From assembly GCA_025699075.1 (NCBI GenBank), contig JAILWG010000002.1, positions 120,048 through 184,047 of the forward strand: 64,000 nt of DNA. Direction: 5' to 3'. A model generated the notes under the pieces. That model saw nothing but the letters and a program-made list of their open reading frames with translations, did not search any database and was not told the DNA's origin. A program made the translations under genes and the position numbers. Positions 34,050 to 42,832 of this stretch are shown here, piece after piece; within the stretch, counting starts at the first letter, position 1, and every line of letters begins with the position of its first letter. The stretch comes from Candidatus Nitrosopumilus sp. GTDB lineage: Archaea > Thermoproteota > Nitrososphaeria > Nitrososphaerales > Nitrosopumilaceae.

Positions 34050-34823
34050 CTAGTATTCTTTGTCTTTTTTCTTTGGACTTTCTTTAGATTCTGATTCGTT
34101 ATTATTGATGGAATCTTCAATCCCTTGTAACTTCTCATCAATTTCTGATGTTTTTGTTATGTTTTCTGGTTCATCAGTATCATCTAATTCCTCATTATCT
34201 CTTGAATTTTCAACATGTTCAGAATACTCAGAATCCTTTACAATTTTATCAATGTCTGATAATTCTTCAATGGTTTCAGTATTCATTGAATCTAATGGAT
34301 CCGTAAATGTAAGTTCTTTTTCATTTTTCTTTTTTATTACTTGTTTTACTACCATTATTCCAATAACTACTGCAATAATGACATAGTTGGTTGGAGGTTT
34401 TAGTAATTGAGTAACATATCCTACTTGAGGAATTGTATATGCAACTTTTCCAATATATTCCTCCTCTGTAATTGGAAAGTCTGTTCCAGGAATTGATGCT
34501 GGATTTGCATCTCCTTTGGTTCTAATTGTTTTAGGATCCTCCTCCATTATTGAGGCGACTCTATGTACAATAACTCTGTCGTGGTCTGATGGTCGATTAA
34601 ACACAATGATGTCTCCTATTTGGATATCTTCAAAGTCTACGTGACCTGAAACTATCAAAACATCATAAACTTCTAAAACCGGAATCATACTTCCACTTGC
34701 AACTACATAAAATGGATTTTGTGTTCCAAATGCTACTTGTAAACCAATCCAAATAACCAAAACCCCTACAGCGACAATTATGATGTCTTTAACTACTCCT
34801 TTAGAGATTGATCTTTTTGCCAA
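34050..34823 (-). CDS. Signal peptidase I, archaeal Ser/His type
   Basis: One N-terminal membrane helix is followed by VASGSMIPVLEVYDVLIV (nucleophile Ser) and IGDIIVFNRPSDHDRVIVHRVASI, in which His replaces the bacterial Lys. TKGDANP is the conserved GDxN block. A second membrane helix (about 165-180) precedes an unusually long acidic cytoplasmic tail of about 75 residues rich in Glu, Asp and Ser. It cleaves signal peptides at the outer face of the membrane. The start is TTG 34823. Confidence 0.88.
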   Translation of the reverse strand: MAKRSISKGVVKDIIIVAVGVLVIWIGLQVAFGTQNPFYVVASGSMIPVLEVYDVLIVSGHVDFEDIQIGDIIVFNRPSDHDRVIVHRVASIMEEDPKTIRTKGDANPASIPGTDFPITEEEYIGKVAYTIPQVGYVTQLLKPPTNYVIIAVVIGIMVVKQVIKKKNEKELTFTDPLDSMNTETIEELSDIDKIVKDSEYSEHVENSRDNEELDDTDEPENITKTSEIDEKLQGIEDSINNNESESKESPKKKDKEY

Positions 34824-34866
34824 TTACATTATCGCCTAAACTACCATTGATTAAATTTACTCAGAA

Positions 34867-35619
34867 TCAGATTTTGGTTCCACATTCTTCACAGAATTTG
34901 GAGCCCTCTTTGTTAGTAAATCCACAACTAGAGCATTTTCCTGCTTGAACTTTTACTTCGGGACTTCCTAATAGGACAACCTGACCTATCTTTTTGATGC
35001 TATTCCATGGAATACTGCCTTCTGTCCCGTCTTCTTTAGTGATTACTAAAACCATTGATTGTGTAGAGTCAATTCCAACTTGTTTTGCAGTTCCTATCAT
35101 GTTTGCATTTTCATCAAATACACTTTTTCCTTCAATTGATGTAACTGAAGTTGCAGGACCTGGTTGGGTAGTAGTTGCTTGTGTAGTTGTAGGTTGTGGT
35201 ACTACTGGTTGCGGTACTTGTTGTGTTGTAACTTCTTGTTGTGGTGCACTTTGAACTTGAGGTTCTAATGGTTTTGCACTTCCGACTTCACCTGCTTCAT
35301 CTTCTTTTTTGAAATCTCTGTATTCTGCAATTGAGGCATTACATGAATTACAAATGTATTGACCTCGTTCTGCAAGAATTAAATTTTCTGCAACTTCTTC
35401 ATTTGGATTCTCAAATTCAATTTTTGGAGGACCTTCAAATTCTTTCTCACAAGTATTGCAAAAATGTTTAGTAATTTTATCAGGATCTAATCTTCCAATT
35501 GGTGCCAAAAATAGATCTGGACCGCCTAGGTTACCTTTCATTTGTTGTTCATCTGTAACTGTGGCCATAACATAGCCTCCAGATCCTCGTAATTTTTTAA
35601 GTCTAAGTTCTGAACTCAT
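34867..35619 (-). CDS. Zinc-ribbon/PRC-barrel protein
   Basis: The N-terminal half contains a zinc site formed by HFCNTCEKEF and YICNSCN. A Gln/Pro/Thr-rich linker follows (about 110-150), then a PRC-barrel (IEGKSVFDENANMIGTAKQV ... GSIPWNSIKKIG). The last 25 residues are a zinc ribbon, CSSCGFTNKEGSKFCEECGT. PRC-barrels occur in RNA processing and photosynthetic or cell-division proteins; the exact role is unknown. Two more zinc-ribbon proteins and a thioredoxin are encoded next to it. Confidence 0.72.
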   Translation of the reverse strand: MSSELRLKKLRGSGGYVMATVTDEQQMKGNLGGPDLFLAPIGRLDPDKITKHFCNTCEKEFEGPPKIEFENPNEEVAENLILAERGQYICNSCNASIAEYRDFKKEDEAGEVGSAKPLEPQVQSAPQQEVTTQQVPQPVVPQPTTTQATTTQPGPATSVTSIEGKSVFDENANMIGTAKQVGIDSTQSMVLVITKEDGTEGSIPWNSIKKIGQVVLLGSPEVKVQAGKCSSCGFTNKEGSKFCEECGTKI

Positions 35620-35734
35620 ATCTGAGATTTAGCAAAACGTCATTTAAGTATATATCAAAATTAATTTTCCAACAAAAAATACGGTGCTAATTCTGGTGAA
35701 CGTTTTTAGGTACGTGCAATAAAATAATGATAGA

Positions 35735-36061
35735 ATGGCTGTAACACAAATTTCAGATGCAAAATCATGGGAAGTAGATGTGATAAATTCTGACATTCCT
35801 GTATTTGTAGACTTTTGGGCCGAATGGTGTGGTCCATGTAGAATGGTAGGTCCAGTAGTTGAAGAACTGGCAGCTGACTATGACGGCAAAGTAAAATTTG
35901 TCAAGGTTAACGTTGATGAGGCCAATGAATTGGCATCAAAATACAATGTCTTTAGTATTCCAACTTTAATCCTCTTAAACAAAGGTGAAATAGTTAGCCA
36001 ACAAGTAGGTGCTGCATCTAAAGAATCATACCAAGGTATGATTGATAGAGCACTTGCATAA
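35735..36061 (+). CDS. trxA: Thioredoxin
   Basis: This is a canonical 108-residue thioredoxin: FVDFWAEWCGPCRMVGPVVE with the WCGPC active site, KVNVDEANELASKYNVFSIP with the cis-proline, and ILLNKGEIVSQQVGA. It reduces protein disulfides in the cytoplasm. It is divergent from the PRC-barrel/zinc-ribbon gene. Confidence 0.95.
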   Translation: MAVTQISDAKSWEVDVINSDIPVFVDFWAEWCGPCRMVGPVVEELAADYDGKVKFVKVNVDEANELASKYNVFSIPTLILLNKGEIVSQQVGAASKESYQGMIDRALA

Positions 36062-36128
36062 ATTCAAACACATATTTTCCACTTTTTTGATCCTAAAGTA
36101 ATTAATATTCCAAAAACCGAGTGTGATT

Positions 36129-36662
36129 ATGTCATTTGGTGAAGTAGATACACTAAACATGCTCTTTGACAAGCTACAGAGCTTGTTTGATGAATCTCAG
36201 GGATACTATGAATCATTTCTTGATACAAACAACATGTACAAGAAAGGCCAACTTAGTGACAAAGAATTCTTTCAAAAACTAGGTGATTATACAGTTGCAT
36301 ATTCTGCATTAGAATTTTTAGCAATCAAAGTAATATTTGAATTAAAAAAATCAATTGGTTCTGGCTCTGGAAGCACACAGTCTCCCGGTTTGATGCCTGG
36401 AATGGGTCAACCAGGAATGATGGCAGGTGGAATGGGACAACCACCAAGAGCAGGAACTGCACAGAATCCTGTAGGTGGAGGTCCACCAGGAATTGTTTCT
36501 GCACAAGAAGCATTTGGAGATATTGGAACATTACCATCACCTGATCCATCTTTGATGCCAAGACAAACAATGCAACCACAAGGTGGAAACGGATGTTCCT
36601 CATGTGGTGCAACACTCAGAGCAGGTGCAAAGTTTTGCACAAAGTGTGGCGCTAAAGCATAA
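36129..36662 (+). CDS. Zinc-ribbon protein with Gly/Met/Pro-rich linker
   Basis: The N-terminal 75 residues are helical (VDTLNMLFDKLQSLFDESQG). A flexible linker rich in Gly, Met, Pro and Gln spans about 80-150, and the C-terminus is a zinc ribbon, CSSCGATLRAGAKFCTKCGA. ATG 36129 is preferred over GTG 36123. A role in a zinc-ribbon-mediated complex is likely but unspecified. Confidence 0.68.
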   Translation: MSFGEVDTLNMLFDKLQSLFDESQGYYESFLDTNNMYKKGQLSDKEFFQKLGDYTVAYSALEFLAIKVIFELKKSIGSGSGSTQSPGLMPGMGQPGMMAGGMGQPPRAGTAQNPVGGGPPGIVSAQEAFGDIGTLPSPDPSLMPRQTMQPQGGNGCSSCGATLRAGAKFCTKCGAKA

Positions 36663-36686
36663 AATTAGTAATTAAAAATTATTTTC

Positions 36687-37046
36687 TTATTCTTGTGTTG
36701 TTCCACATTCAGGACAGAATTTTGCAGTAGAAGAAAGACTGGTACCGCATTCAGAACAAAACTTTCCACTTGAAATTTGTTCATTGTATGCATTTCCAAC
36801 AAGAGCTGAACTTTTTACTGCACCTGATGGCACGTATGTTTCATCGTCAATCAGGACTGGTTCAAAGTCTTGTTCTACCAAATATGTCATCATTCTTGGA
36901 ACTGCTTTCCCTTCATTTTTTGGATCTGGAACTGAATCACCCAACCAAAATGCAAATCTCATCAAAGTTAATTCTGGTGTAGAGAATGCTAGTGTATGCT
37001 TTGACATGTAATCTTGTGCAGCTTTTTTGCCGTCAAAACCTTCCAT
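36687..37046 (-). CDS. Small protein with C-terminal zinc ribbon
   Basis: Residues 1-85 are an alpha/beta domain (TPELTLMRFAFWLGDSVPDP) of unknown family. The last 30 residues are CSECGTSLSSTAKFCPECGT, the same double-CxxC ribbon as in the two neighbours. It is convergent with the preceding gene. Function unknown. Confidence 0.65.
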   Translation of the reverse strand: MEGFDGKKAAQDYMSKHTLAFSTPELTLMRFAFWLGDSVPDPKNEGKAVPRMMTYLVEQDFEPVLIDDETYVPSGAVKSSALVGNAYNEQISSGKFCSECGTSLSSTAKFCPECGTTQE

Positions 37047-37089
37047 GATGATGATATTTTTTATTTATGTATAATAGTTTCTGGAAAAG

Positions 37090-37161
37090 TGGACCGGGAG
37101 GGAATCGCACCCCCGACATCCTCGTTGCGAACGAGGCATTATACTCCTAAACCACCGGCCC
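37090..37161 (-). tRNA. tRNA-Ala(CGC)
   Basis: The minus strand folds into a cloverleaf with acceptor GGGCCGG/CCGGTCC, which contains the G3-U70 pair that identifies alanine tRNAs. The anticodon loop is TTCGCAA (anticodon CGC), the T-arm is GGGGG-TGCGATT-CCCTC with a mismatch, and the discriminator is A. CCA is not encoded. Confidence 0.92.
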
Positions 37162-37251
37162 TCAGAATACCTCTTTTCAGTTGTTCTTTTATTCATTTTC
37201 TCAAGAAAGTTAACTAATCTCCATTGAAATCTATCCAGATTACTTGCAAAA

Positions 37252-37734
37252 TTAGTTTTCATTAATTACTTCAAAATGCATTGGGGCGTATGAAATGCCC
37301 TTTTCCACTCTAAAGGAAATATCCCAAATTCCAAAGAATTTACATTTTGGACATTCTTTCAAATCTTTTGATGATACAGGAGTAAAATAATGATTCACTG
37401 CACTTTTTGCTCCATCAAATGGATGTGTGTGATGAATTTTTCCATCAGGACGAACAAATACAATCTCTCCTTTTGAATTGAGTGGAATTTCACTTCCAAT
37501 AAAAAATACAGGATCATCTACTCCATAAGTTCCATCTAAAATGGCAAACGGTCCTGAATACAAATTATTTGAAAGCATCTCATATTCATCACTTTTTGAA
37601 ATTTCCTTAAATTCAGAATTTATAGAATGTGTTGAAGTATCTGTGTTGGTATCGTCTAGAACAACAGTGATGATTATTGCAGTCAAAATAATAATTGGAA
37701 TCCCAAGAATAATCTTGGGATTTTTAATATTCAT
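37252..37734 (-). CDS. Membrane-anchored extracellular protein
   Basis: An N-terminal membrane helix (about 7-25) is followed by an extracellular domain with GPFAILDGTYGVDDPVFFIG, IHHTHPF and a CPKCKFFGIWD segment. The paired Cys and His residues could bind a metal. The beta-rich pattern suggests an Ig-like domain. It overlaps the upstream Cys mini-protein gene by 4 nt. Function unknown. Confidence 0.62.
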   Translation of the reverse strand: MNIKNPKIILGIPIIILTAIIITVVLDDTNTDTSTHSINSEFKEISKSDEYEMLSNNLYSGPFAILDGTYGVDDPVFFIGSEIPLNSKGEIVFVRPDGKIHHTHPFDGAKSAVNHYFTPVSSKDLKECPKCKFFGIWDISFRVEKGISYAPMHFEVINEN

Positions 37735-37922
37735 CTTGAGTCATCTCCAAAACATTTGTTACACAATACTTGACATGATTCGGTCAGAGACACTGGTACA
37801 TTACTTGACCAACATCTATGACAGAGACCCACAAAAGTTGGGACATATGGGGAGGAAGAGTTTCCCCGTATGGTTGAATCATGTGTTTTATGGCTTATGC
37901 AAGAGCAGCGACTGTGTGACAT
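37731..37922 (-). CDS. Cysteine-rich small protein, 63 aa
   Basis: The C-terminal half (CHRCWSSNVPVSLTESCQVL followed by CNKCF) has a CxxC-CxxC zinc-finger spacing. The N-terminal part looks less protein-like. It overlaps the gene before it by 28 nt and the one after it by 4 nt, which fits a compact operon but also leaves room for doubt about the start. Confidence 0.42.
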   Translation of the reverse strand: MSHSRCSCISHKTHDSTIRGNSSSPYVPTFVGLCHRCWSSNVPVSLTESCQVLCNKCFGDDSR

Positions 37923-38077
37923 AGGATCTCCTCACCATACATGCATTGACTGTGGAATCTAACTTCGGTAGGTTCTGTGCACTTCATACAAACTAGTTGA
38001 ATTGGTTGGTTGCAATGAAAACACTTCTTTACAACATCCAATTCACATCCACACTGTCTACATAATGTATCTGGCAT
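37895..38077 (-). CDS. Zinc-binding mini-protein with three CxxC pairs, 60 aa
   Basis: MPDTLCRQCGCELDVVKKCF then HCNQPIQLVCMKCTEP gives three CxxC pairs, followed by two further Cys. This is consistent with a double zinc knuckle. It is downstream of the Hsp20 gene on the same strand and may be part of a stress-related unit. Confidence 0.6.
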   Translation of the reverse strand: MPDTLCRQCGCELDVVKKCFHCNQPIQLVCMKCTEPTEVRFHSQCMYGEEILCHTVAALA

Positions 38078-38086
38078 TTTTTTACC

Positions 38087-38209
38087 TCAGGGAAAATTTC
38101 TCCTACCAAATTTCCATTTGGAGATAACTTCTTCACATTCTGAAGAAATTTTTTGTACAGACGACTCTACAGATTTTCTGATCTGTTTGAGTGATGAATT
38201 ACATTTCAT
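38087..38209 (-). CDS. Small basic protein downstream of Hsp20, 40 aa
   Basis: ATG 38209 opens MKCNSSLKQIRKSVESSVQK and an amphipathic helix ending in KFGRRNFP. It lies 17 nt after the Hsp20 stop and 9 nt before the next gene, so it fits the operon spacing. No motif recognised. Confidence 0.38.
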   Translation of the reverse strand: MKCNSSLKQIRKSVESSVQKISSECEEVISKWKFGRRNFP

Positions 38210-38226
38210 CTTTTTGTACCTCCAGA

Positions 38227-38718
38227 TTATTCTACTGATACTATCTTGCCTTGGGGTTTTTCCTTGACAAGCGACAATGTCAGTTCTAAGATTCCATTTG
38301 CATATTTGGCTTTGGCAGAGCTTTCATCTACTTTTGATGGCAGAGGTATTTTTTTCTCATATTTCCTCTCTCCACGTTCAGCAGATATCAAAACTTGTTT
38401 ATCTGACACATTCAGTTTGATATCTGATTTTTCTATTCCTGGTATCTCAGAGACCAGTTTAACTGTATTTTCTTTGTCATTTACTGACACCTCTACAAAT
38501 GGAACTCTTATTTTGGAATCTCTAAGAGAGTTTGTAGATTTAGTATTTCCCCATTCAGTAACATGAGGAATACCGTTTTCACCTACAGTCTTTACATAAC
38601 CGTAGTAGTATGGCACAAAAGTTTGGGATGTGCCTCTTTGATTTTCAAAGACATCACCCATTGAAAAAAAGGGATTTGATAATCTTCGAAATACGTGTTC
38701 GAATTGGTCATCAAACAT
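38227..38718 (-). CDS. hsp20: Small heat-shock protein, Hsp20/alpha-crystallin
   Basis: The alpha-crystallin domain spans about residues 70-160: VPFVEVSVNDKENTVKLVSE, IPGIEKSDIKLNVSDKQVLI and YANGILELTLSL (the conserved A-x-x-x-G-x-L-x-L-x-L block). A longer N-terminal arm precedes it. It binds unfolding proteins as an ATP-independent chaperone. A second, different Hsp20 lies at 48250-48723. Confidence 0.92.
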   Translation of the reverse strand: MFDDQFEHVFRRLSNPFFSMGDVFENQRGTSQTFVPYYYGYVKTVGENGIPHVTEWGNTKSTNSLRDSKIRVPFVEVSVNDKENTVKLVSEIPGIEKSDIKLNVSDKQVLISAERGERKYEKKIPLPSKVDESSAKAKYANGILELTLSLVKEKPQGKIVSVE

Positions 38719-38857
38719 CTTTTAATCACCAAATTATCGTAATGGTGAAAATAAAATAAAAATATTGTGGATAAATTATCCATTCTTATGAGATGATAGA
38801 AAGCATTTTCACTGGTCATCTCAACGCATAATAGCATCAATCTCATAAAATTTACAG

Positions 38858-40261
38858 ATGACGTATGATACTCTAATTGCTGACTCACACGTTATTCTTC
38901 CTCAAGGAATGGTTGACAAAAATATCATTATTGATGAGGGAAAAATTGTTGGATTTACTACAGATACGCCTGCATGTGATCATAAAATCAATGGAGCAGG
39001 ACTAGTTTCAGTTCCAGGACCAATTGATACACATGTTCACTATGGTGTTTATTCTCCAATTAATGAAGCTGCAAAAACTGAATCTCATGCTGCAGCAATA
39101 GGTGGAATCACTACGATGATGCGAATGCTTAGACTAGGTGATCCGTTTTCCATCTCTTTACAAGCCCAACTTGATGCTGCATCTGAAAATCATTATGTTG
39201 ATTATGCAATACATGCTTCTGTTTTTACGCCACAACAAATCAGTGAGATGAATTTGTGTGTTGAAAAAGGAATTACTTCTTTTAAGATTTACATGAATCT
39301 TGGTGGTGAGGTTGGACATGTATACATGGATATGCCACCTAATTCCCAAAACCTTGTTGCAGCTCAAGTAGATGTAACTGATGAAATTGTTGAACAAACA
39401 GTAAAAGCTGCATCTGAACTTGGTTGTCCTGTTCTAGTTCATGCTGAAGACTATGAATCATGTGGATGTGGAATTAAAACTGCAAAAGAAAAACATCAGG
39501 ATGGATTATCTGCATGGTCCTCAAGTCGTTCTCCGGAATTTGAAGCTAAAGCAATCAAAACCGTGTCAAAATTTGGTAGAGATTATGATTGTGTAATTTA
39601 CTTTGTTCACATTGGTTCAGAACGTGCATTAAAACAAATTGAAGAGGAGAAAAAACTTGGAACAAAAATCTTTGTAGAAACTTGTCCTCATTATTTGACA
39701 CTCTCTTATGAAAAACAGTCTGGATACTTGGCAAAAGTTATGCCACCAATTAGAACAGAAGATGATCGTAAGGCCATATGGAATGCATTGGCAAATAACC
39801 AAATTGATACAATAGGCACTGATCATGTTGCAAATCAACTTAAACTCAAACTTGGTGGAGATGATGTTTGGAGTGCTCTTGCTGGATTTCCCGGCATAGG
39901 CACAGTAATTCCAATTTTACTCAACGATGGAGTCAATCAAAAGAAGATTACACTAGAGCAATTTGTACAGTTTACAAGCCAAAACGCTGCTCAAATCTTT
40001 GGAATGTATCCTCAAAAAGGGACCTTGGAGAAAAATTCTGACGCAGATGTTGTAATGCTGGATTTGAAAAAAGAAAAAACTGTAACTTCTGATCTTTTTG
40101 GTGGGTTCTCTGACTATATTGTATATGAGGGTAGAAGTCTTACAGGATGGCCTGTCAAGACAATTGTTCGTGGCGAATTAGTAGCTGAGAACTTTGAAGT
40201 GATTGGAAAACTTGGTCATGGTAAACTAGTTGATAGAAAAATTAACTTGTTTTCAAAATAA
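38858..40261 (+). CDS. Dihydroorotase/hydantoinase-family cyclic amidohydrolase
   Basis: The metal ligands are visible: DTHVHYG (first HxH), a lysine in GITSFKIYMN that would be carboxylated, H in VLVHAEDYES, H in IYFVHIGSE and D in TIGTDHVANQ. The C-terminal GTLEKNSDADVVMLDL is the family's closing strand. At 467 aa the length suits hydantoinase, allantoinase or type I dihydroorotase. I cannot decide between pyrimidine synthesis and dihydropyrimidine/hydantoin hydrolysis; no other pyr genes are near. Confidence 0.82.
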   Translation: MTYDTLIADSHVILPQGMVDKNIIIDEGKIVGFTTDTPACDHKINGAGLVSVPGPIDTHVHYGVYSPINEAAKTESHAAAIGGITTMMRMLRLGDPFSISLQAQLDAASENHYVDYAIHASVFTPQQISEMNLCVEKGITSFKIYMNLGGEVGHVYMDMPPNSQNLVAAQVDVTDEIVEQTVKAASELGCPVLVHAEDYESCGCGIKTAKEKHQDGLSAWSSSRSPEFEAKAIKTVSKFGRDYDCVIYFVHIGSERALKQIEEEKKLGTKIFVETCPHYLTLSYEKQSGYLAKVMPPIRTEDDRKAIWNALANNQIDTIGTDHVANQLKLKLGGDDVWSALAGFPGIGTVIPILLNDGVNQKKITLEQFVQFTSQNAAQIFGMYPQKGTLEKNSDADVVMLDLKKEKTVTSDLFGGFSDYIVYEGRSLTGWPVKTIVRGELVAENFEVIGKLGHGKLVDRKINLFSK

Positions 40262-40311
40262 TTTAGTTTTTTACGATTGCTTTTTAAGAGAAAAATACTG
40301 TACTCTTTTTA

Positions 40312-41250
40312 TTGCATTTTCAATATGTCCCTTTTTTTGTGATCCTTCTCACTCTTATTGTTAGTCCCTCTCTTGTTACAGATATTTCTGCTCAACAAGA
40401 TGTTCCTATACATCAACAATGGAAAAAATTCCTAGATTTTGACATGCTAACTTGTAAATCTGGATATTTGTTGTTGCAAAAAAGTAATGGTAATCCTGCA
40501 TGTGTGATGCCCTCCACATATTTGAAATTGGTAGATAGAGGATATGGCTCACACAATCAATCAATGATGGAAAAAAATCCTGAAATGATGAATTATTTGA
40601 TGAATAGCATGGCATCTAATGAAAAAATAATGCATCACTGGCATGAGATGTTGCAGAAAAATCCTAACATGATGATGCAAACAATGAATGATTGGGTGTC
40701 TCAAATGAAAGAAAACCCTGAACTGCTCAAAAACATGTTGGCATCTATGACTGCGCCAGAATTTAGAGACCAAATGATTTACACAATGAAGAATCATCAC
40801 CAAATGGAAAATCATCTAAAATCCCATTCAGAATGGATGAATTCAGTGCATCAACCAATGGGTTCTGGAATGGGACAAGGAATGCATCAATCAGACTGCA
40901 TGTGGTGCTCTGATTATAATCATGATTCAATGAATTCTCATGGGATGATGATGTCTGATTCTTCTAAAATGATGATGTCTGATTCTTCTAAAATGATGAT
41001 GTCTAATTCTTCTAAAATGATGGATATGATTCATCATATTTGGATAAATTCTGAAATGACTAAAGACATGCACACAATGATGCTTGAAGATCCTTCTCAT
41101 ATGACTATGATGTCTAAGCAAATGATGGAACCTATGCTAAACTCTGTAATGGATGATGAATACCTACGGGAACAAATGATAGAATTAATGTTAGAACACA
41201 AAGATTTCATGAATTCAATTAGACATGAAAATCCAAAAACAGATAACTAA
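40312..41250 (+). CDS. Secreted Met/His-rich protein, probable copper binder
   Basis: A signal peptide (about 1-28) is followed by a region with one CKSGYLLLQ motif. A long stretch in which methionine and histidine dominate comes next, for example KNPNMMMQTMNDWVSQMKEN and HHWHEML, and includes CMWC. MMMSDSSK is repeated three times (residues about 212-235). Methionine clusters bind Cu(I), so copper sequestration or transfer outside the cell is likely. The start is TTG 40312. Confidence 0.75.
   Translation: MHFQYVPFFVILLTLIVSPSLVTDISAQQDVPIHQQWKKFLDFDMLTCKSGYLLLQKSNGNPACVMPSTYLKLVDRGYGSHNQSMMEKNPEMMNYLMNSMASNEKIMHHWHEMLQKNPNMMMQTMNDWVSQMKENPELLKNMLASMTAPEFRDQMIYTMKNHHQMENHLKSHSEWMNSVHQPMGSGMGQGMHQSDCMWCSDYNHDSMNSHGMMMSDSSKMMMSDSSKMMMSNSSKMMDMIHHIWINSEMTKDMHTMMLEDPSHMTMMSKQMMEPMLNSVMDDEYLREQMIELMLEHKDFMNSIRHENPKTDN
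40945..41016 (+). repeat. Three 24-bp tandem repeats inside the Met-rich gene
   Basis: ATGATGATGTCTGATTCTTC plus TAAA is present three times in frame (40945, 40969, 40993). The third copy differs by one base (Asn for Asp). Each unit encodes MMMSDSSK, so unit number could vary without frameshift. Confidence 0.88.
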
Positions 41251-41308
41251 TTCTGAAATCAAAAAAATTACCGAGCGTTTTTAATCATAAAAATCTAAAT
41301 GATATTAA

Positions 41309-41965
41309 TTGTCAATTGAAAAAAAATATCATACTGCAATAAATGATTTAATTATACATCTGAAAAATTCAAAATTTCTAACTGATACTCGAGTAGAATC
41401 TGCACTAAGAAATATTCCAAGACACAAATTTGTTCCTGAATCTGAGTTAGATTATGCGTATAACAATGAACCACTACCACTGATGAAAAATCAAACCATT
41501 TCTCAACCTGGCGTTGTCACAAGAATGACCGAATGGTTGGATGTTAGAGAGGGACAAAAAATTCTAGAAATAGGTACCGGTTCAGGTTGGCAGAGTGCAA
41601 TTCTTTCTTATTTGGTAGGAAAAGGAGATGTTTATTCTGTTGAAAGACATCCAGAACTTGCAAAATTTGCACAAGAAAATCTGAAAAAATTAAACATTGA
41701 CAATGTTCATGTGGTTTTAGGAGATGGAAGTGTTGGATATCCTGATGAATCCCCATATGATCGAATCATAATCACTGCTGCATGTACTGAAATTCCCTTG
41801 CCGTTAATTGATCAACTTGATGAAGGTGGACTGATTCTTGCGCCCGTTGGTGATTCGTCACAATCACTAGTCCTACTACAAAAGACCTCCAAAGGAATGA
41901 TTGAGATTAAAAATCAGTCAAAATATGTTTTTGTCCCATTACATGGAAAATTTGGGAAAAAGTAA
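41309..41965 (+). CDS. pcm: Protein-L-isoaspartate O-methyltransferase
   Basis: This enzyme repairs isoaspartyl residues in ageing proteins. ALRNIPRHKFVPESELDYAY and PLPLMKNQTISQPGVVTRMT are the family's N-terminal blocks. ILEIGTGSGWQSAIL is the SAM loop and YDRIIITAACTEIP the catalytic strand. Length 218 aa is usual. The start is TTG 41309. It is convergent with the MEMO-family gene. Confidence 0.93.
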   Translation: MSIEKKYHTAINDLIIHLKNSKFLTDTRVESALRNIPRHKFVPESELDYAYNNEPLPLMKNQTISQPGVVTRMTEWLDVREGQKILEIGTGSGWQSAILSYLVGKGDVYSVERHPELAKFAQENLKKLNIDNVHVVLGDGSVGYPDESPYDRIIITAACTEIPLPLIDQLDEGGLILAPVGDSSQSLVLLQKTSKGMIEIKNQSKYVFVPLHGKFGKK

Positions 41966-41980
41966 AGATCCACATTTCTG

Positions 41981-42814
41981 TTAAACAAATTTTATTGCAC
42001 CATAACCTACTACTGACTCTGTATCTCCTGACACATCTCCACTTGTTGCATAACTTAGCAGTTCTCCTTTTGTAGCGCCCAACTTTTTGCATGCAATCAT
42101 TGCTGATGCCATAGCTCCGTAACCACACGCAGTAACTCTTCTTTCATACAACACTTGATAGAATTTTTTTACATCCATTGCCAAGATTGGTTCTATCAAT
42201 GCTTTGTCTTGTTGATGTGCAAAAGAGTTTTCTTCATAATGCGTAAAGTCTGATGATGCAATAATTATTGCATTTTTCTTTTTTGCAATCTCATATACTG
42301 CATTCCCAACATCCATTGCCATTTTCATATCTTGTACACGTAAAATTATGGGAAGGATTTGAAATTCGTTTGAGAGTATTTCTTGCAGCATTGGAATCTG
42401 CACCTCTAGACTATGATCTTGAGAATGAGAATATTCATCAATCTCAATAAACTCTGATATTTCTGCCACTTGTCTTGCTGACTCTGAATCTACCTGAACT
42501 TCTCCTAAAGGAGTATGCCATTGGGCATCAGTCATTGTTGCAGCGTCTTTTCCTACGCCGAAATGATTTGGCCCTATAATTATTGCAAGTTCTGGATTCT
42601 GAGATGATATGGCCTTGTAAGAGTGACATGCGGTGGGTCCAGAATACACATATCCTGCATGAGGACAAACAATACCGTATATTTTTTCATCTGATAATTT
42701 GGACTTCCTGCCTGGTCCGTACTTGTGTTCCAGACAGTATTGAATCATGTTTTCTAAATCTTCTTTTTTATCAGGATAAAACTGTCCTGCAACAACTGGT
42801 TCTCTAATCATCAA
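41981..42814 (-). CDS. MEMO1-family protein (AmmeMemoRadiSam protein B)
   Basis: REPVVAGQFYPDKKEDLENM, VCPHAGYVYSGPTACHSYKA, IIGPNHFG and SQDHSLEVQIPMLQ are the conserved MEMO blocks, including the three metal-binding histidines. Together with the AMMECR1-like gene just upstream and the divergent radical SAM gene it forms the widely conserved trio. The joint function is not settled. Confidence 0.92.
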   Translation of the reverse strand: MMIREPVVAGQFYPDKKEDLENMIQYCLEHKYGPGRKSKLSDEKIYGIVCPHAGYVYSGPTACHSYKAISSQNPELAIIIGPNHFGVGKDAATMTDAQWHTPLGEVQVDSESARQVAEISEFIEIDEYSHSQDHSLEVQIPMLQEILSNEFQILPIILRVQDMKMAMDVGNAVYEIAKKKNAIIIASSDFTHYEENSFAHQQDKALIEPILAMDVKKFYQVLYERRVTACGYGAMASAMIACKKLGATKGELLSYATSGDVSGDTESVVGYGAIKFV

Positions 42815-42832
42815 TTTGTTTTACACATTATT

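Noticed and set aside
33790-34053. Plus-strand frame running into the gap before the signal peptidase
   Set aside because: Its first part is antisense to a signal-peptide-encoding region and its composition is not protein-like.
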